Positions 29,692 to 38,502 of a DNA stretch of 64,000 bases are shown here, piece by piece; the stretch's first letter is position 1; every line of letters starts with the position of its first letter. The stretch is from Pseudomonas sp. GCEP-101 (lineage in GTDB: Bacteria; Pseudomonadota; Gammaproteobacteria; Pseudomonadales; Pseudomonadaceae), in assembly GCF_025133575.1 (NCBI RefSeq), contig NZ_CP104011.1:4720965-4784964 (forward strand), written 5' to 3'. The notes beneath the pieces are model-generated. The model searched no databases and was not told the DNA's origin. It saw only the letters and a list, made by a program, of their open reading frames with translations. A program made the translations under genes and the position numbers.

Positions 29692-30624
29692 ATGACCGTG
29701 AAGATTTCCCAGACTGCCGAGATCCAGACGTTCTTCCAGGAAGCCAGTGGCGCGTTGAACGAGGGCGGCAGCCCGCGGGTGAAGCAGTTGGTCCTGCGCG
29801 TGTTGCAGGATACGGCCCGGCTCATCGAAGACATGAACGTCACCCCCGACGAGTTCTGGAAGGCAGTGGACTACCTCAACCGCCTCGGCGCCCGCCAGGA
29901 GGCCGGGCTGGTGGTCGCGGGCCTGGGCATCGAGCATTACCTCGACCTGCTGCTGGACGCACAGGACGCGGCGGCCGGCATCGGCGGCGGCACTCCGCGC
30001 ACCATCGAAGGGCCGTTGTACGTGGCTGGCGCACCGCTGTCCGAAGGCGAAGCACGAATGGACGACGGCAAGGACCCGGGCACGGTGATGTTCCTCTCCG
30101 GCCGCGTGTTCGACCCCGAAGGCCAGCCGCTGGCCGGCGCGGTGGTCGACCTGTGGCACGCCAACACCCAGGGCACGTACTCGTACTTCGACAGCACCCA
30201 GTCCGAGTTCAACCTGCGCCGCCGCATCGTCACCGACGCCGAGGGCCGCTACAAGGCGCGCAGCATCGTGCCCAGCGGCTACGGCTGCCCGCCGGACGGC
30301 CCGACCCAGGAACTGCTGAACCAACTCGGCCGCCACGGCCAGCGCCCGGCGCACATCCACTTCTTCATCTCCGCGCCGGGGCATCGCCACCTGACCACGC
30401 AGATCAACTTGGCCGGTGACCAATACCTGTGGGACGACTTCGCCTACGCCACCCGCGACGGGCTGATCGGCGAGGTGCGTTTCGTCGAGGACGCAGCCGC
30501 CGCCCAGGCGCGCGGTGTGGAGGGGCGCTTTGCCGAGATCGAGTTCGACTTCCAGCTGCAGCGGGCCGCCTCCGTCGACGCCGAGGACCGCAGCAACCGC
30601 CCGCGCGCGTTGCAGCAGGCCTGA
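29692..30624 (+). CDS. catA: Catechol 1,2-dioxygenase
   Basis: 310 residues. The Fe(III) ligands are visible: Tyr in NTQGTYSYFDS (about 164), Tyr in VPSGYGCPP (about 200) and two His in RPAHIHFF. The N-terminal helical dimer domain is present, and the sequence is close to P. aeruginosa CatA throughout. It cleaves catechol to cis,cis-muconate in the ortho pathway. In most pseudomonads catA follows catB and catC; here those genes are absent, and a flavin reductase gene precedes it instead. Confidence 0.95.
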   Translation: MTVKISQTAEIQTFFQEASGALNEGGSPRVKQLVLRVLQDTARLIEDMNVTPDEFWKAVDYLNRLGARQEAGLVVAGLGIEHYLDLLLDAQDAAAGIGGGTPRTIEGPLYVAGAPLSEGEARMDDGKDPGTVMFLSGRVFDPEGQPLAGAVVDLWHANTQGTYSYFDSTQSEFNLRRRIVTDAEGRYKARSIVPSGYGCPPDGPTQELLNQLGRHGQRPAHIHFFISAPGHRHLTTQINLAGDQYLWDDFAYATRDGLIGEVRFVEDAAAAQARGVEGRFAEIEFDFQLQRAASVDAEDRSNRPRALQQA

Positions 30625-30632
30625 TGCCGGGC

Positions 30633-30817
30633 CTGTAGGAGCGAGCCACGCTCGCGATCCGCGGACAACGTCCGCGCGCGCCACCGAACGCCGATGCCAG
30701 TCCAGGCGTAGAAGCGGACTCCGTCCGCGATGCTCCAGCGCTCGGGCTGTCGCCGGCATGGCCAGCTCCTACAGGGCAATCCCGCGCTCACTGTAGGAGC
30801 GAGCCATGCTCGCGACC
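30633..30817. repeat. REP-like cluster after catA
   Basis: Complete copies at about 30633-30659 (GAGCCACGCTC stem) and 30791-30817 (GAGCCATGCTC stem); partial or altered copies at about 30709-30731 (TAGAAGCGGACTCCGTCCGCGA) and 30753-30776. They fill the 227 bp between convergent catA and the permease gene. Confidence 0.75.
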
Positions 30818-30851
30818 CGCGGACAGGGTCCGCGCCACCGCAGGCACTCGC

Positions 30852-32861
30852 TCAGCCTTTGCGCTCCCGATGCATCAGCCACAGGAAGTATGGGCAGCCG
30901 ATGAACGCCGCCAGCAGCCCCGCCGACACCGGCCAGGGATAGGCGATGTTGCGCCCCAGCCAGTCCGCCACCACCATGATCAGCGCACCGGCCACGGCGC
31001 TCAGCAGCACCTGCGGCGCGGCGTGGCGCACGCCGAGGTGGCGGGCGATGTGCGGGCCGATCAGGCCGACGAAACTCAGCGGCCCGACGATGATGGTCGC
31101 GGTGGCGGTGAGTACCGCGGCAGTCAGCAGGATCGCCAAATGGCTCAGGCGCAGCCGCAGGCCCAGCGCGGTCGCCGTGCCGTTGCCCAGCGTCAGCAGG
31201 TCCAGCGGGCGCGCCAGCAGCAGGCTGACGCCGATCATCAGCGCGGCCACCACCAGGCCGGTGCTCGCCGACAGCGTGTCCACCTGGTAGGTCGAGCCGG
31301 TCATCCAGCTCATCATCGCCGTCATGCGCGGGTCGCCGCTGGCCAGCAGCAGCGTGCTCAGCGAGTGCAGCAGGGTGGTCAGGCACACGCCGGTGAGCAG
31401 CAGGCGTTCGGCGTTGAAGGTCTTGCGCCAGGCGAACCACAGCAGCAGGCCGAGGGTGAGCAGTGCGCCGATGCTGGCCGCCGGGACCATGTAGGCCTGC
31501 GGCTGCGGCATCACCAGGAACAGCACCAGCACGGCGATCGCCGAGCCGGAGGTGGCGCCCAGCACTTCCGGGCTGGCCATCGGGTTGCCGGTCAGGCGCT
31601 GCACCAGCAGCCCGGCCACGGCGAGCATGGCGCCGGCGGCCAGGGAGCCGAGCACGCGCGGCAGGCGCCATTGCGCGATGGCGTCGCTCAGGCCGGCGTC
31701 GCCCCAGTGCCAGCCGTTGGCGTCCACGGCGAAGTAGATTGCCGGCAGCGTCAGCAGGCCCAGCAGGATCGCCGCGCCGATGATCAGCCGCCACGGATGC
31801 TCGCGCTGCGGTTTCGCCGGCGCCGGCCGCGGGACGATGCCGCCGCTGCGCTGGCGGCTGAGCAGCCACAGCAGCAGGGGCACGCTGAAGATGCCGGTGA
31901 GGATGCCGGCGGGGATCTCCCCGGCGAAGCGCGACAGCTCGCGGGCGATCTGGTCCACCCCGCAGAGCAGCGCCGCGCCCAGCAGCGGCGCCCAGACCAA
32001 GCGCTGCTTCAGCGTGCGCGCTCCGCATAGCCGGGCGATCGCCGGCGCGGCCAGGCCGACGAAGGCCAGCATGCCCACGGCGCTGGTGACGAACGCGCTC
32101 AGCGCCACGGCCACGGCCAGGCCCAGCACGCGGGTGCGCAACAGGTTGACGCCCACCGCGGCGGCGCCTTCGTCTTCCAGGCCCAGCGCCGCCAGCGGGC
32201 GCACCATCAGCAGGGCAATCGCCATCGCCAGCGCCAGGCGCGGGGCAAGGTACAGCACGCCATCCCAGCCGCTCTGGTTCAGCGAGCCGGCCTGCCAGAG
32301 CAGCAGATCGATCAGGTAGTCGTGGTTGAACAGCACCAGCAGCGCGTTGAGCGACACGCAGTAAAGGCTGATGACCATGCCGGCGAGGATGAAGCGCAGC
32401 GGCGACAGCGTGCGGCCCCAGGCGAAGGCGAACAACAGGCCGGCGGCCAGCGCCGCGCCGGCCAGGGTGACGGCCTCCAGGCCGTGGACCAGCAGCGCGG
32501 GGGCGAAGATGGTGGCCGCCGAGAGGGCCAGGTTGGCGCCGGCGGAAACGCCCAGGGTCACCGGTTCCGCCAGCGGGTTGCGCAGGATCTGCTGGAACAG
32601 CGTGCCGGCCAGGGCCAGTGCGGCGCCGGCCATCAGGCTCACCACCAGGCGCGGGAAGAAGCTGAAGTGCAGCAGCACCTGGCGCACGTCGTCCAGGTCC
32701 GGCGCCCACAGCGCCTGCCACCAGAGGTCGCGGGGCAGGGCGCCCTGCAGGCCGTGGAGCACCAGCAAACCCGCGAGGATTGCCAGGGCCAGCGTGCACA
32801 GCGCCGGGCCCCATTGCAGGCGCGGGCGCGCGGCGGCGAGGCCGAGGGTCGATTCAGGCAT
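30852..32861 (-). CDS. Fused iron-siderophore ABC permease (FhuB type)
   Basis: 669 residues, two FecCD permease halves in one chain, each about 320 residues with about ten helices. The equivalent coupling motifs are GLAAPAIARLCG in the first half and GLIGPHIARHLG in the second. The double length is characteristic of FhuB (ferric hydroxamate) rather than FecC/FecD. It works with the binding protein encoded just upstream (8-bp overlap) and probably with the FhuC-type ATPase at 43782. Confidence 0.9.
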   Translation of the reverse strand: MPESTLGLAAARPRLQWGPALCTLALAILAGLLVLHGLQGALPRDLWWQALWAPDLDDVRQVLLHFSFFPRLVVSLMAGAALALAGTLFQQILRNPLAEPVTLGVSAGANLALSAATIFAPALLVHGLEAVTLAGAALAAGLLFAFAWGRTLSPLRFILAGMVISLYCVSLNALLVLFNHDYLIDLLLWQAGSLNQSGWDGVLYLAPRLALAMAIALLMVRPLAALGLEDEGAAAVGVNLLRTRVLGLAVAVALSAFVTSAVGMLAFVGLAAPAIARLCGARTLKQRLVWAPLLGAALLCGVDQIARELSRFAGEIPAGILTGIFSVPLLLWLLSRQRSGGIVPRPAPAKPQREHPWRLIIGAAILLGLLTLPAIYFAVDANGWHWGDAGLSDAIAQWRLPRVLGSLAAGAMLAVAGLLVQRLTGNPMASPEVLGATSGSAIAVLVLFLVMPQPQAYMVPAASIGALLTLGLLLWFAWRKTFNAERLLLTGVCLTTLLHSLSTLLLASGDPRMTAMMSWMTGSTYQVDTLSASTGLVVAALMIGVSLLLARPLDLLTLGNGTATALGLRLRLSHLAILLTAAVLTATATIIVGPLSFVGLIGPHIARHLGVRHAAPQVLLSAVAGALIMVVADWLGRNIAYPWPVSAGLLAAFIGCPYFLWLMHRERKG

Positions 32862-33759
32862 GGGCGAGCTCCGTGGCGCTGTCCAGGTAGGCGGCGATGC
32901 GCTCGGCCAGGTCCAGCACCGAAGCGGCGCCGGCGTAGGGGTAGAAGCGCTGCAGCGTCAGGGTATGGCCGCGGCGTACGGCGGGCAGGTTGGCCCACAG
33001 GTCGTTGGGCTGCCGCAGGCTCTGCAGGCGCGCCGAAGTGGTAGGGATATCGACGTAGACCAGGTGCGCGTCCGGCCGCTCGGCCAGGCGCTCGATGCTG
33101 ACCATGGCCAGCCCCACCGGGCCGACCGGCCCTTGCCAGGCGTTTTCCACGCCGAGACGGTCGAGCACGTCCTGCACCATGCTGTTCTTGCCGTATACGG
33201 CGGCGTGGCGGCCGTCCTGGTTGAGCACGGCGACGCACACCGGCGGCAGGTTGCGCTTCGCCAGCGTGGCGCGCAGTGCAGCCAGGCGCCGTTCACCGGC
33301 GGCGATGTACTCGCTGGCGACCTGCTCGACGCCCAGGCGCTGCCCCAGGTCGCTCATGAAGTCCGTGGTGGCGCGCCAGGCGCCGTTGGCGGCCGGATAG
33401 ATAGCTACCCGCTCGGTGGGCGCGATGCCGTTCAGGCGGCGCTCCAGGGTCGGGGTCATCGGGTCGCTGAGGATCAGCTGCGGTTGCAACTGCTGGATCA
33501 GCTCCAGGTTCGGCTCCCAGTAGGGCCCCACGTCACGCACGCTGTCGGGCAGCGGCAGGGTCGGCATGCGCACCCGGTAGTAGCGGTCGTCGGAGATCGC
33601 CAGGGGCGGTACGCCCAGGGTCAACAGCGTCTCGGCGGCCACCCAGTTCAGCGCGACGATCCGCGTCAGACGCTCGCCGGCGAATACCGGCAGGCCGGAG
33701 GCGCAGGCCAGCCCGCCGATGGCGAGGCCCTGCAGCAGGTGGCGACGGGTGAGGGACAT
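32854..33759 (-). CDS. Siderophore-binding periplasmic protein (FhuD type), Tat substrate
   Basis: 301 residues from MSLTRRHLLQGLAIGG, a twin-arginine signal ending near LPVFA. The body is a class III (TroA/FhuD-like) binding protein: IVALNWVAAETLLTLGVPPLAISD, DVGPYWEPNLELIQQLQPQLIL and a C-terminal helix lobe. FhuD proteins take hydroxamate siderophores to the permease. The ATG at 33780 is a possible longer start. Its 3' end overlaps the permease gene by 8 bp, so the two are translationally coupled. Confidence 0.88.
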   Translation of the reverse strand: MSLTRRHLLQGLAIGGLACASGLPVFAGERLTRIVALNWVAAETLLTLGVPPLAISDDRYYRVRMPTLPLPDSVRDVGPYWEPNLELIQQLQPQLILSDPMTPTLERRLNGIAPTERVAIYPAANGAWRATTDFMSDLGQRLGVEQVASEYIAAGERRLAALRATLAKRNLPPVCVAVLNQDGRHAAVYGKNSMVQDVLDRLGVENAWQGPVGPVGLAMVSIERLAERPDAHLVYVDIPTTSARLQSLRQPNDLWANLPAVRRGHTLTLQRFYPYAGAASVLDLAERIAAYLDSATELAHA

Positions 33760-33804
33760 GGGACTTCTCCGCTCGATCAAACGACAGGCTCCTGAAACAA
33801 CAAA

Positions 33805-33828
33805 GGGCCCCCTGCGAACAGGGAGCCC
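33805..33828 (-). terminator. Terminator after the TonB receptor gene
   Basis: On the minus strand GGGCTCCCTG / CAGGGGGCCC forms a stem with one mismatch and is followed by TTTGTTGTTT. It separates the receptor gene from the binding-protein gene, which would then need its own promoter or read-through. Confidence 0.7.
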
Positions 33829-33873
33829 GGCAGCGACTGGCGGAGGCGGCCCGTGGCCCGCTCCGCGAGCGCC

Positions 33874-36270
33874 TTACCAGCTGTACTTCACGCTGGTCAT
33901 GACGGTGCGGCGCAGGCCCGGGTAGCAGGAGATCGGGCTGTCGCAGGTCGCGGCGTAGTCCTCGTCCAGCAGGTTCTGGGCGTTCACCGAGAGGGTCACG
34001 TTCTTGTTCAGCGGGTAGCTCACGCCGGCGTCGAACAGGGTGTAGTTGTCGACGTGGTAGGTGTTGGCGTTGTTGCCGTAGAGCGAGCCGGTGTAGCGCA
34101 CGCCGCCGCCGATGGAGAGGCCGTCGACCGCGCCTTCGTGGAAGGTGTAGTTCAGCCAGCCATTGGCCATGTGCTCGGGCACGTTGGCCGGGCGGTTGCC
34201 TTCGTTGCCGTCGTTGCTCTGGGTGATCTTGGCCTTGGTGTAGGTGTAGGAGGCGAGCAGGTCCCAGTTCTGGTCCAGCTTGGCCTTCAACTCGGCCTCG
34301 ATGCCGCGCGACCGCTGCTCGCCGGTCGGCTCGCTGAAGCCGGTGGGCACGCCGTTGGCGCTGAGCTGCGGGGTGAGGATGTTTTCCTTGGTCAGCTCGT
34401 AGGCGGCCAGGGTGATCAGCAGGGTGTCGTCCGGCTGGAACTTCACGCCGGCTTCGTACTGGTGCGCTTCGCTGGCCTTGAATGCGCCGCCATCCGGGCC
34501 GATGCCGGAGTTGGGCACGAACGACTCGGAGTAGCTGACGTAGGGGGCGAGGCCGAAGTCGGTCAGGTAGGTCAGGCCGACGCGGCCGGTGAAGGCGTTG
34601 TCCTTCTGCATGCTGTGGGCGCCGGTGTGGCTGTCCAGGTCGTTGCGCACATAGTCGTAGCGGCCGCCGGCGGTGAGGATCCAGTGGTCGTCGAACTTGA
34701 CCTGGTCCTGCAGGTAGGCGCCGATCTGCTCGATGTTCTGGTCGTAGTCGATAGCCTGGCCGGGGAGGGTGGTGTCCTTGGTCGGGCGCTGCACGCTCTG
34801 GCCGTACTGCGGGTTGTCCAGGTTCAGCGACGGGCCGAGGGTGCGCCAGCGGGCGATGTCGGCGTCCTGCCAGCTGTAGTCCACGCCCATCAGCAGGGTG
34901 TGCTTGATGGCGCCGGTGTCGAAGTTGGCCTGCAACTGGTTGTCCAGGTTGAAGGTGTCCAGGTGCTGGTCGAAGCGATCCGCGGTGCGGATGATGTTGC
35001 GCCCCACCTGGGCCTGCGGCAGCAGGTTGGCGAAGACCAGGTCGACCTGACCGTAGCGCGCGTTCTGGCGGAACTCCCAGACATCGTCGAAGCGATGGCG
35101 GAATTCGTAGCCGAGGGTGTACTGGTCCTGGCTGAAGTGGTTGTAGCTGTGGTCGCCCAGCAGGGTGCCGGTGGTGTGGCCATTGACGCTGTAGTCGAAG
35201 ATCGAGCCGGAGTTGCGGTCACGCAGGAAGTCGGTGAGCACGGTCAGGCTGGTGTCTTCGTCCGGCGCCCAGGTGAAGGACGGGGCGATGTAGTAGCGGT
35301 CGTCCTCGACCTCGTGGCCGTCGTCGTACTCGGCCTGGGTGTTGGCGTCGCGGGCCAGGCCCACCACGCGGTAGAGGAACTGGTTCTGCTCGTCCAGCGC
35401 GCCGCCGAGGTCGAACTGGCCCTGCTTGCGGTCATGGTTGCCGCCGGTCAGCTGGACTTCGTTGACGTGGTTGGCAGTGGGCTTCTTGCTCACGCGGTTG
35501 ACGATACCGCCGGCGTCGCCCAGGCCGAACAGGCTGGAAGACGGGCCACGGACCACGTCGATGCGCTCGAAGGCATAGGGCTCGCTGCGAAAGAACGCGT
35601 AGCTGTTGTTCTGCTGACGCAGGCCGTTGAGGTAGTCGCTGGTGGCCTGGGCGTTGAAGCCGCGGATGTACATCCAGTCGAAGCCCTTCGGGTCCAGGCC
35701 GTAGGCTTCCACTTTGACGCCGGGCACGTAGCGCAGCGCTTCGGTCACGGTCTGCGCGCCCTGGGCATCCATCTGCTTGCGGGTGATCACCGAGATCGAC
35801 TGGGGAATCTCCAGCAGCGGGGTGTCGGTCTTGCTGCCGCTGGTGGAGGTGCGCGGCACGTAGCTGTCCTCGCCTTCGATGGCGCCAGTGATGGTCTGCG
35901 ACGAGAGGTTCAGGGTATCGCCACCCGCGGCGTCTGCGCCCAGCAGGGTCACGCGGCTGCCATCGACCTGGTACTGGATGCCGGTGCCTTGCAGCAGGCG
36001 CTCCAGCGCCTGGGTCGGCTCCATCTCGCCCCGCACGCCGGGTGCCCGCAGGTTCTGCACCTGGGTCTGGTTGAAGACGATCTGCAGGTTCGACTGCGCG
36101 CCCAGGCTGGTCAGCGCGGAGGCCAGCGATTGCGCCGGAATGTCGATGCGGACCGGCGCCGCTTGCGCGGCGGTGGCGGTGAGGACCATGCCCAGGGCGG
36201 TGGCGCGGACCAGGCGGGCCAGCGGTTTGACCCTGTGCCGGGTTTGAAGCGCAGTGCGGGTGCGACTCAC
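33874..36270 (-). CDS. TonB-dependent siderophore receptor with N-terminal signalling domain
   Basis: 798 residues. After the signal peptide (to about residue 37, ending TAAQA) comes an STN signalling domain (about 40-110, DIPAQSLASALTSLGAQSN). A plug domain follows (LEIPQSISVITRKQMDAQG, ERIDVVRGPSSSLFGLG), then a 22-strand barrel ending in VMTSVKYSW with a C-terminal aromatic. The design matches FpvA/FoxA-type receptors that signal to a FecR-like anti-sigma factor when ligand binds. Its likely FecR partner is at 38503. A Fur-box-like sequence lies 36 bp upstream. Confidence 0.93.
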   Translation of the reverse strand: MSRTRTALQTRHRVKPLARLVRATALGMVLTATAAQAAPVRIDIPAQSLASALTSLGAQSNLQIVFNQTQVQNLRAPGVRGEMEPTQALERLLQGTGIQYQVDGSRVTLLGADAAGGDTLNLSSQTITGAIEGEDSYVPRTSTSGSKTDTPLLEIPQSISVITRKQMDAQGAQTVTEALRYVPGVKVEAYGLDPKGFDWMYIRGFNAQATSDYLNGLRQQNNSYAFFRSEPYAFERIDVVRGPSSSLFGLGDAGGIVNRVSKKPTANHVNEVQLTGGNHDRKQGQFDLGGALDEQNQFLYRVVGLARDANTQAEYDDGHEVEDDRYYIAPSFTWAPDEDTSLTVLTDFLRDRNSGSIFDYSVNGHTTGTLLGDHSYNHFSQDQYTLGYEFRHRFDDVWEFRQNARYGQVDLVFANLLPQAQVGRNIIRTADRFDQHLDTFNLDNQLQANFDTGAIKHTLLMGVDYSWQDADIARWRTLGPSLNLDNPQYGQSVQRPTKDTTLPGQAIDYDQNIEQIGAYLQDQVKFDDHWILTAGGRYDYVRNDLDSHTGAHSMQKDNAFTGRVGLTYLTDFGLAPYVSYSESFVPNSGIGPDGGAFKASEAHQYEAGVKFQPDDTLLITLAAYELTKENILTPQLSANGVPTGFSEPTGEQRSRGIEAELKAKLDQNWDLLASYTYTKAKITQSNDGNEGNRPANVPEHMANGWLNYTFHEGAVDGLSIGGGVRYTGSLYGNNANTYHVDNYTLFDAGVSYPLNKNVTLSVNAQNLLDEDYAATCDSPISCYPGLRRTVMTSVKYSW

Positions 36271-36305
36271 GTGTGTTGCTCCTATGATCGTGTTGCAGTT
36301 TCTAA

Positions 36306-36320
36306 TAAGAATGATTCAGC
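36306..36320 (-). promoter_or_regulatory. Candidate Fur box upstream of TonB receptor
   Basis: TAAGAATGATTCAGC matches the 7-1-7 Fur consensus (TGATAATnATTATCA) at about 8 of 14 positions, with the core AATgATT intact. It lies within an AT-rich stretch that is unusual here and 36 bp before the receptor start. Confidence 0.5.
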
Positions 36321-36419
36321 TGGGTGTGGCACACCGGTGCAGGCACCGGAACAATCCGTTCGCTCTGTTGCTGCCGGGTAAAGACTGGGTGAAGGGCGGC
36401 GAGCCGCACCTCCCGGCGG

Positions 36420-38111
36420 TTAACGCATGGCCACGCCGGAGCCGCCGTGGGGCGGCGATGCGGCGCGATGGTCCTCGATTTCCACGATCTGCCCGGCGCC
36501 CATGCGCAACAGGCGGTCGGCGACGTCGAAGTAACGGTCGTCGTGGGAAATCACGATCAGCGTCTTGCCCTGGGCGCGCAGCTCGGGCAGCAGCTCGGTG
36601 TAGAAAATCCGGCGGAACTCCGGGTCCTGGTCCGCCGCCCATTCGTCGAACACCAGCACCGGGCGTTTTTCCAGCCAGGCCTGCACCAGCGCCAGGCGCT
36701 TGCGCTGGCCGGTGGACAGGTCGGTGGTGGAGAACGTCTGGCCTTCCAGGCTGACCTTGTGGGCGATCTCCAGGCGTTCCAGGTAACGGCTGGCTTGGGC
36801 GGGGATGTCCTGGCTGCCCTTGAGCAGGTCCTCGAAGAGGAAGTAGTCGGCGAAGATGGTGGTGAACAGCTGGCGGTAGTCGTCGCGGTTGGCGTCGGTC
36901 ACCGGCGCGCCGTTGAGCAGCAGCTCGCCGCCGCGCGGGGCGTAGAGCCCCAGCAGCAGTTTGATCAGGGTGGTCTTGCCGCATCCGTTTTCGCCGGCGA
37001 TGAACAGGATCTCGCCGCGGTTGACGGTCAGGTTCAGCGGGCCGACGCCGAAGCCGCGCGGGCCGTCATCGGTGGGGTAGTGGTAGGCCAGGTCGCGCAG
37101 TTCGAGGCGCTGGAAGTCCGGCGCCGGGCGGCCATCGTCGGCCAGCAGCAGGTTCGGTTCCGGCGAGGAGAAGCGCACCGACAACTCGGCGATGCGGCGG
37201 AATGCGACCTGGGCGCGGCTCACCACCGGCAGCTGGCCGATCAGGCCTTCCAGCGGGCCCTTCATGTACAGCAGCACCAGGATGAAGCCGGACAGCGTCG
37301 CCCGGTCGGTACTCGGCCACAGCGACTGGTAGGCCAGGGCCACGCCGATGACGATGAAGAACAGCGTCGAGCCGAAGCCCTTGGCGAGGTTGAACAGGTT
37401 GATCGAGCGCAGCTGGATGTCGCAGATCTCGTCGGCGGTGCCTTGCAGGCGCTCGCTGTAGTGCTGGAAGCGGCGCGGCCGGCTGATGCGCAGCTCCTTG
37501 GCGCCCTCGGCGATGGCGCGGTAGTGCTTCTGCAGTTCGTCTTCCTTGTCCCGCGCCTCGAAGAAGCCCTTGATGCCCTTGGCCCGCGCGACGTATTGCA
37601 CGGCGCTGCCGATAACGATGGCGACAGCGGTGGCGAGGAACATCGGCGGCGACAGCCAGGCGAGGTAGCCCAGGCAGCCCAGGGTGGTGGTCAGGGCGAC
37701 GGCCAGCGGCGCGAAGGCGAAGGCGAAATCGCTGATGGTGTCGATGTCGTGGGTCAGCACGGGGATCAGCCGGTGGCTGCGGTAGCGCTCGATCTGCTCG
37801 ATGGGCGCGGCGATGATCTTGCGGCCCAGGTCCTTGCGCAGCCGCGCAATCACATGCTGGCCAACGTAGTTGGTGCCCCGGTCGGAAATGATCGAGCCCA
37901 GCAGCGCCAGCCCGCACAGCCCGGCAAAGCCCAGCAGCAGGCCGGCGGGCATGCCGCCCTCGGAGTGCAGGCTGTAGTTGATGGTGGCGAGCAGCGCGGT
38001 GATGGCGGCGCCGCCGAGCATGCCCAGCACGGTGGCGGCGGTCAGCGGCAGCCAGTGTGGCCGCAGCAGTTTGAGCATCTCGCCAAAGGCGCTTGGAGCG
38101 GGTGTTTGCAT
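36420..38111 (-). CDS. PvdE/SyrD-type siderophore (cyclic peptide) ABC exporter
   Basis: 563 residues. Six membrane helices (about 15-300) are followed by an ATPase domain: Walker A GENGCGKTT (about 385), signature region LSTGQRKRLALVQ and Walker B VLVFDEWAADQDPEFRR. Features DEWAADQDP and FEDLL are typical of PvdE and other pyoverdine or cyclic-lipopeptide exporters. PvdE moves the pyoverdine precursor to the periplasm. Here it probably exports the hydroxamate product made by the neighbouring enzymes. An AGGAAAAGACG site precedes the ATG. Confidence 0.88.
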   Translation of the reverse strand: MQTPAPSAFGEMLKLLRPHWLPLTAATVLGMLGGAAITALLATINYSLHSEGGMPAGLLLGFAGLCGLALLGSIISDRGTNYVGQHVIARLRKDLGRKIIAAPIEQIERYRSHRLIPVLTHDIDTISDFAFAFAPLAVALTTTLGCLGYLAWLSPPMFLATAVAIVIGSAVQYVARAKGIKGFFEARDKEDELQKHYRAIAEGAKELRISRPRRFQHYSERLQGTADEICDIQLRSINLFNLAKGFGSTLFFIVIGVALAYQSLWPSTDRATLSGFILVLLYMKGPLEGLIGQLPVVSRAQVAFRRIAELSVRFSSPEPNLLLADDGRPAPDFQRLELRDLAYHYPTDDGPRGFGVGPLNLTVNRGEILFIAGENGCGKTTLIKLLLGLYAPRGGELLLNGAPVTDANRDDYRQLFTTIFADYFLFEDLLKGSQDIPAQASRYLERLEIAHKVSLEGQTFSTTDLSTGQRKRLALVQAWLEKRPVLVFDEWAADQDPEFRRIFYTELLPELRAQGKTLIVISHDDRYFDVADRLLRMGAGQIVEIEDHRAASPPHGGSGVAMR

Positions 38112-38197
38112 CGTCTTTTCCTGGACCCGGCCTGCGAAGGAGCAGGCCGCACTACGGGACGAGACGGCGCGCGAATCAGGAAATCATCGGCAAATCC

Positions 38198-38212
38198 GAA
38201 TCGTTCCTATCA
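38198..38212 (-). promoter_or_regulatory. Weak Fur-box-like site upstream of exporter gene
   Basis: On the minus strand TGATAGGAACGATTC matches the Fur 7-1-7 consensus at about 8 of 14 positions. It lies 86 bp before the exporter ATG in an AT-richer stretch. Weak evidence on its own; supported only by context. Confidence 0.3.
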
Positions 38213-38322
38213 AGACGAATGAGCGCGGGAAAAACTGAAGAGAATTTGCGAGTTTTTCTCAAATGAGATGAACCGCCCCGGTGATCTGCGCAGGGTTCGC
38301 TCCTGCCCGGTGCCGGATCGCG

Positions 38323-38440
38323 CGTAGAAGCGGACTCCGTCCGCGATAGGTTCGCATCGCGCCGGAGAGCATCGCGGAGAGAGTCCGCTCCTACGCACCC
38401 GGCAAACCCGGATCCTGTAGGAGCGAGCGTGCTCGCGAAC
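38323..38440. repeat. REP-like copies between exporter and fecR genes
   Basis: An altered copy at 38323-38348 (TAGAAGCGGACTCCGTCCGCGA) and a full copy at 38415-38440 (GAGCGTGCTCGCGAA), with a half copy around 38376-38396. They take up most of the 391-bp gap, which has no gene. Confidence 0.7.
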
Positions 38441-38502
38441 GGGCGTGGCACCGAACCCAGGCGCAGGGCAAATGACCTGGACCGGGTCATCCGCCAGCCC
38501 GG

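Noticed and set aside
33853..36381. 842-codon plus-strand frame antisense to the TonB receptor gene
   Set aside because: Val/Gly/Ala-rich shadow translation with no domain; the opposite strand encodes an intact receptor with all expected motifs.
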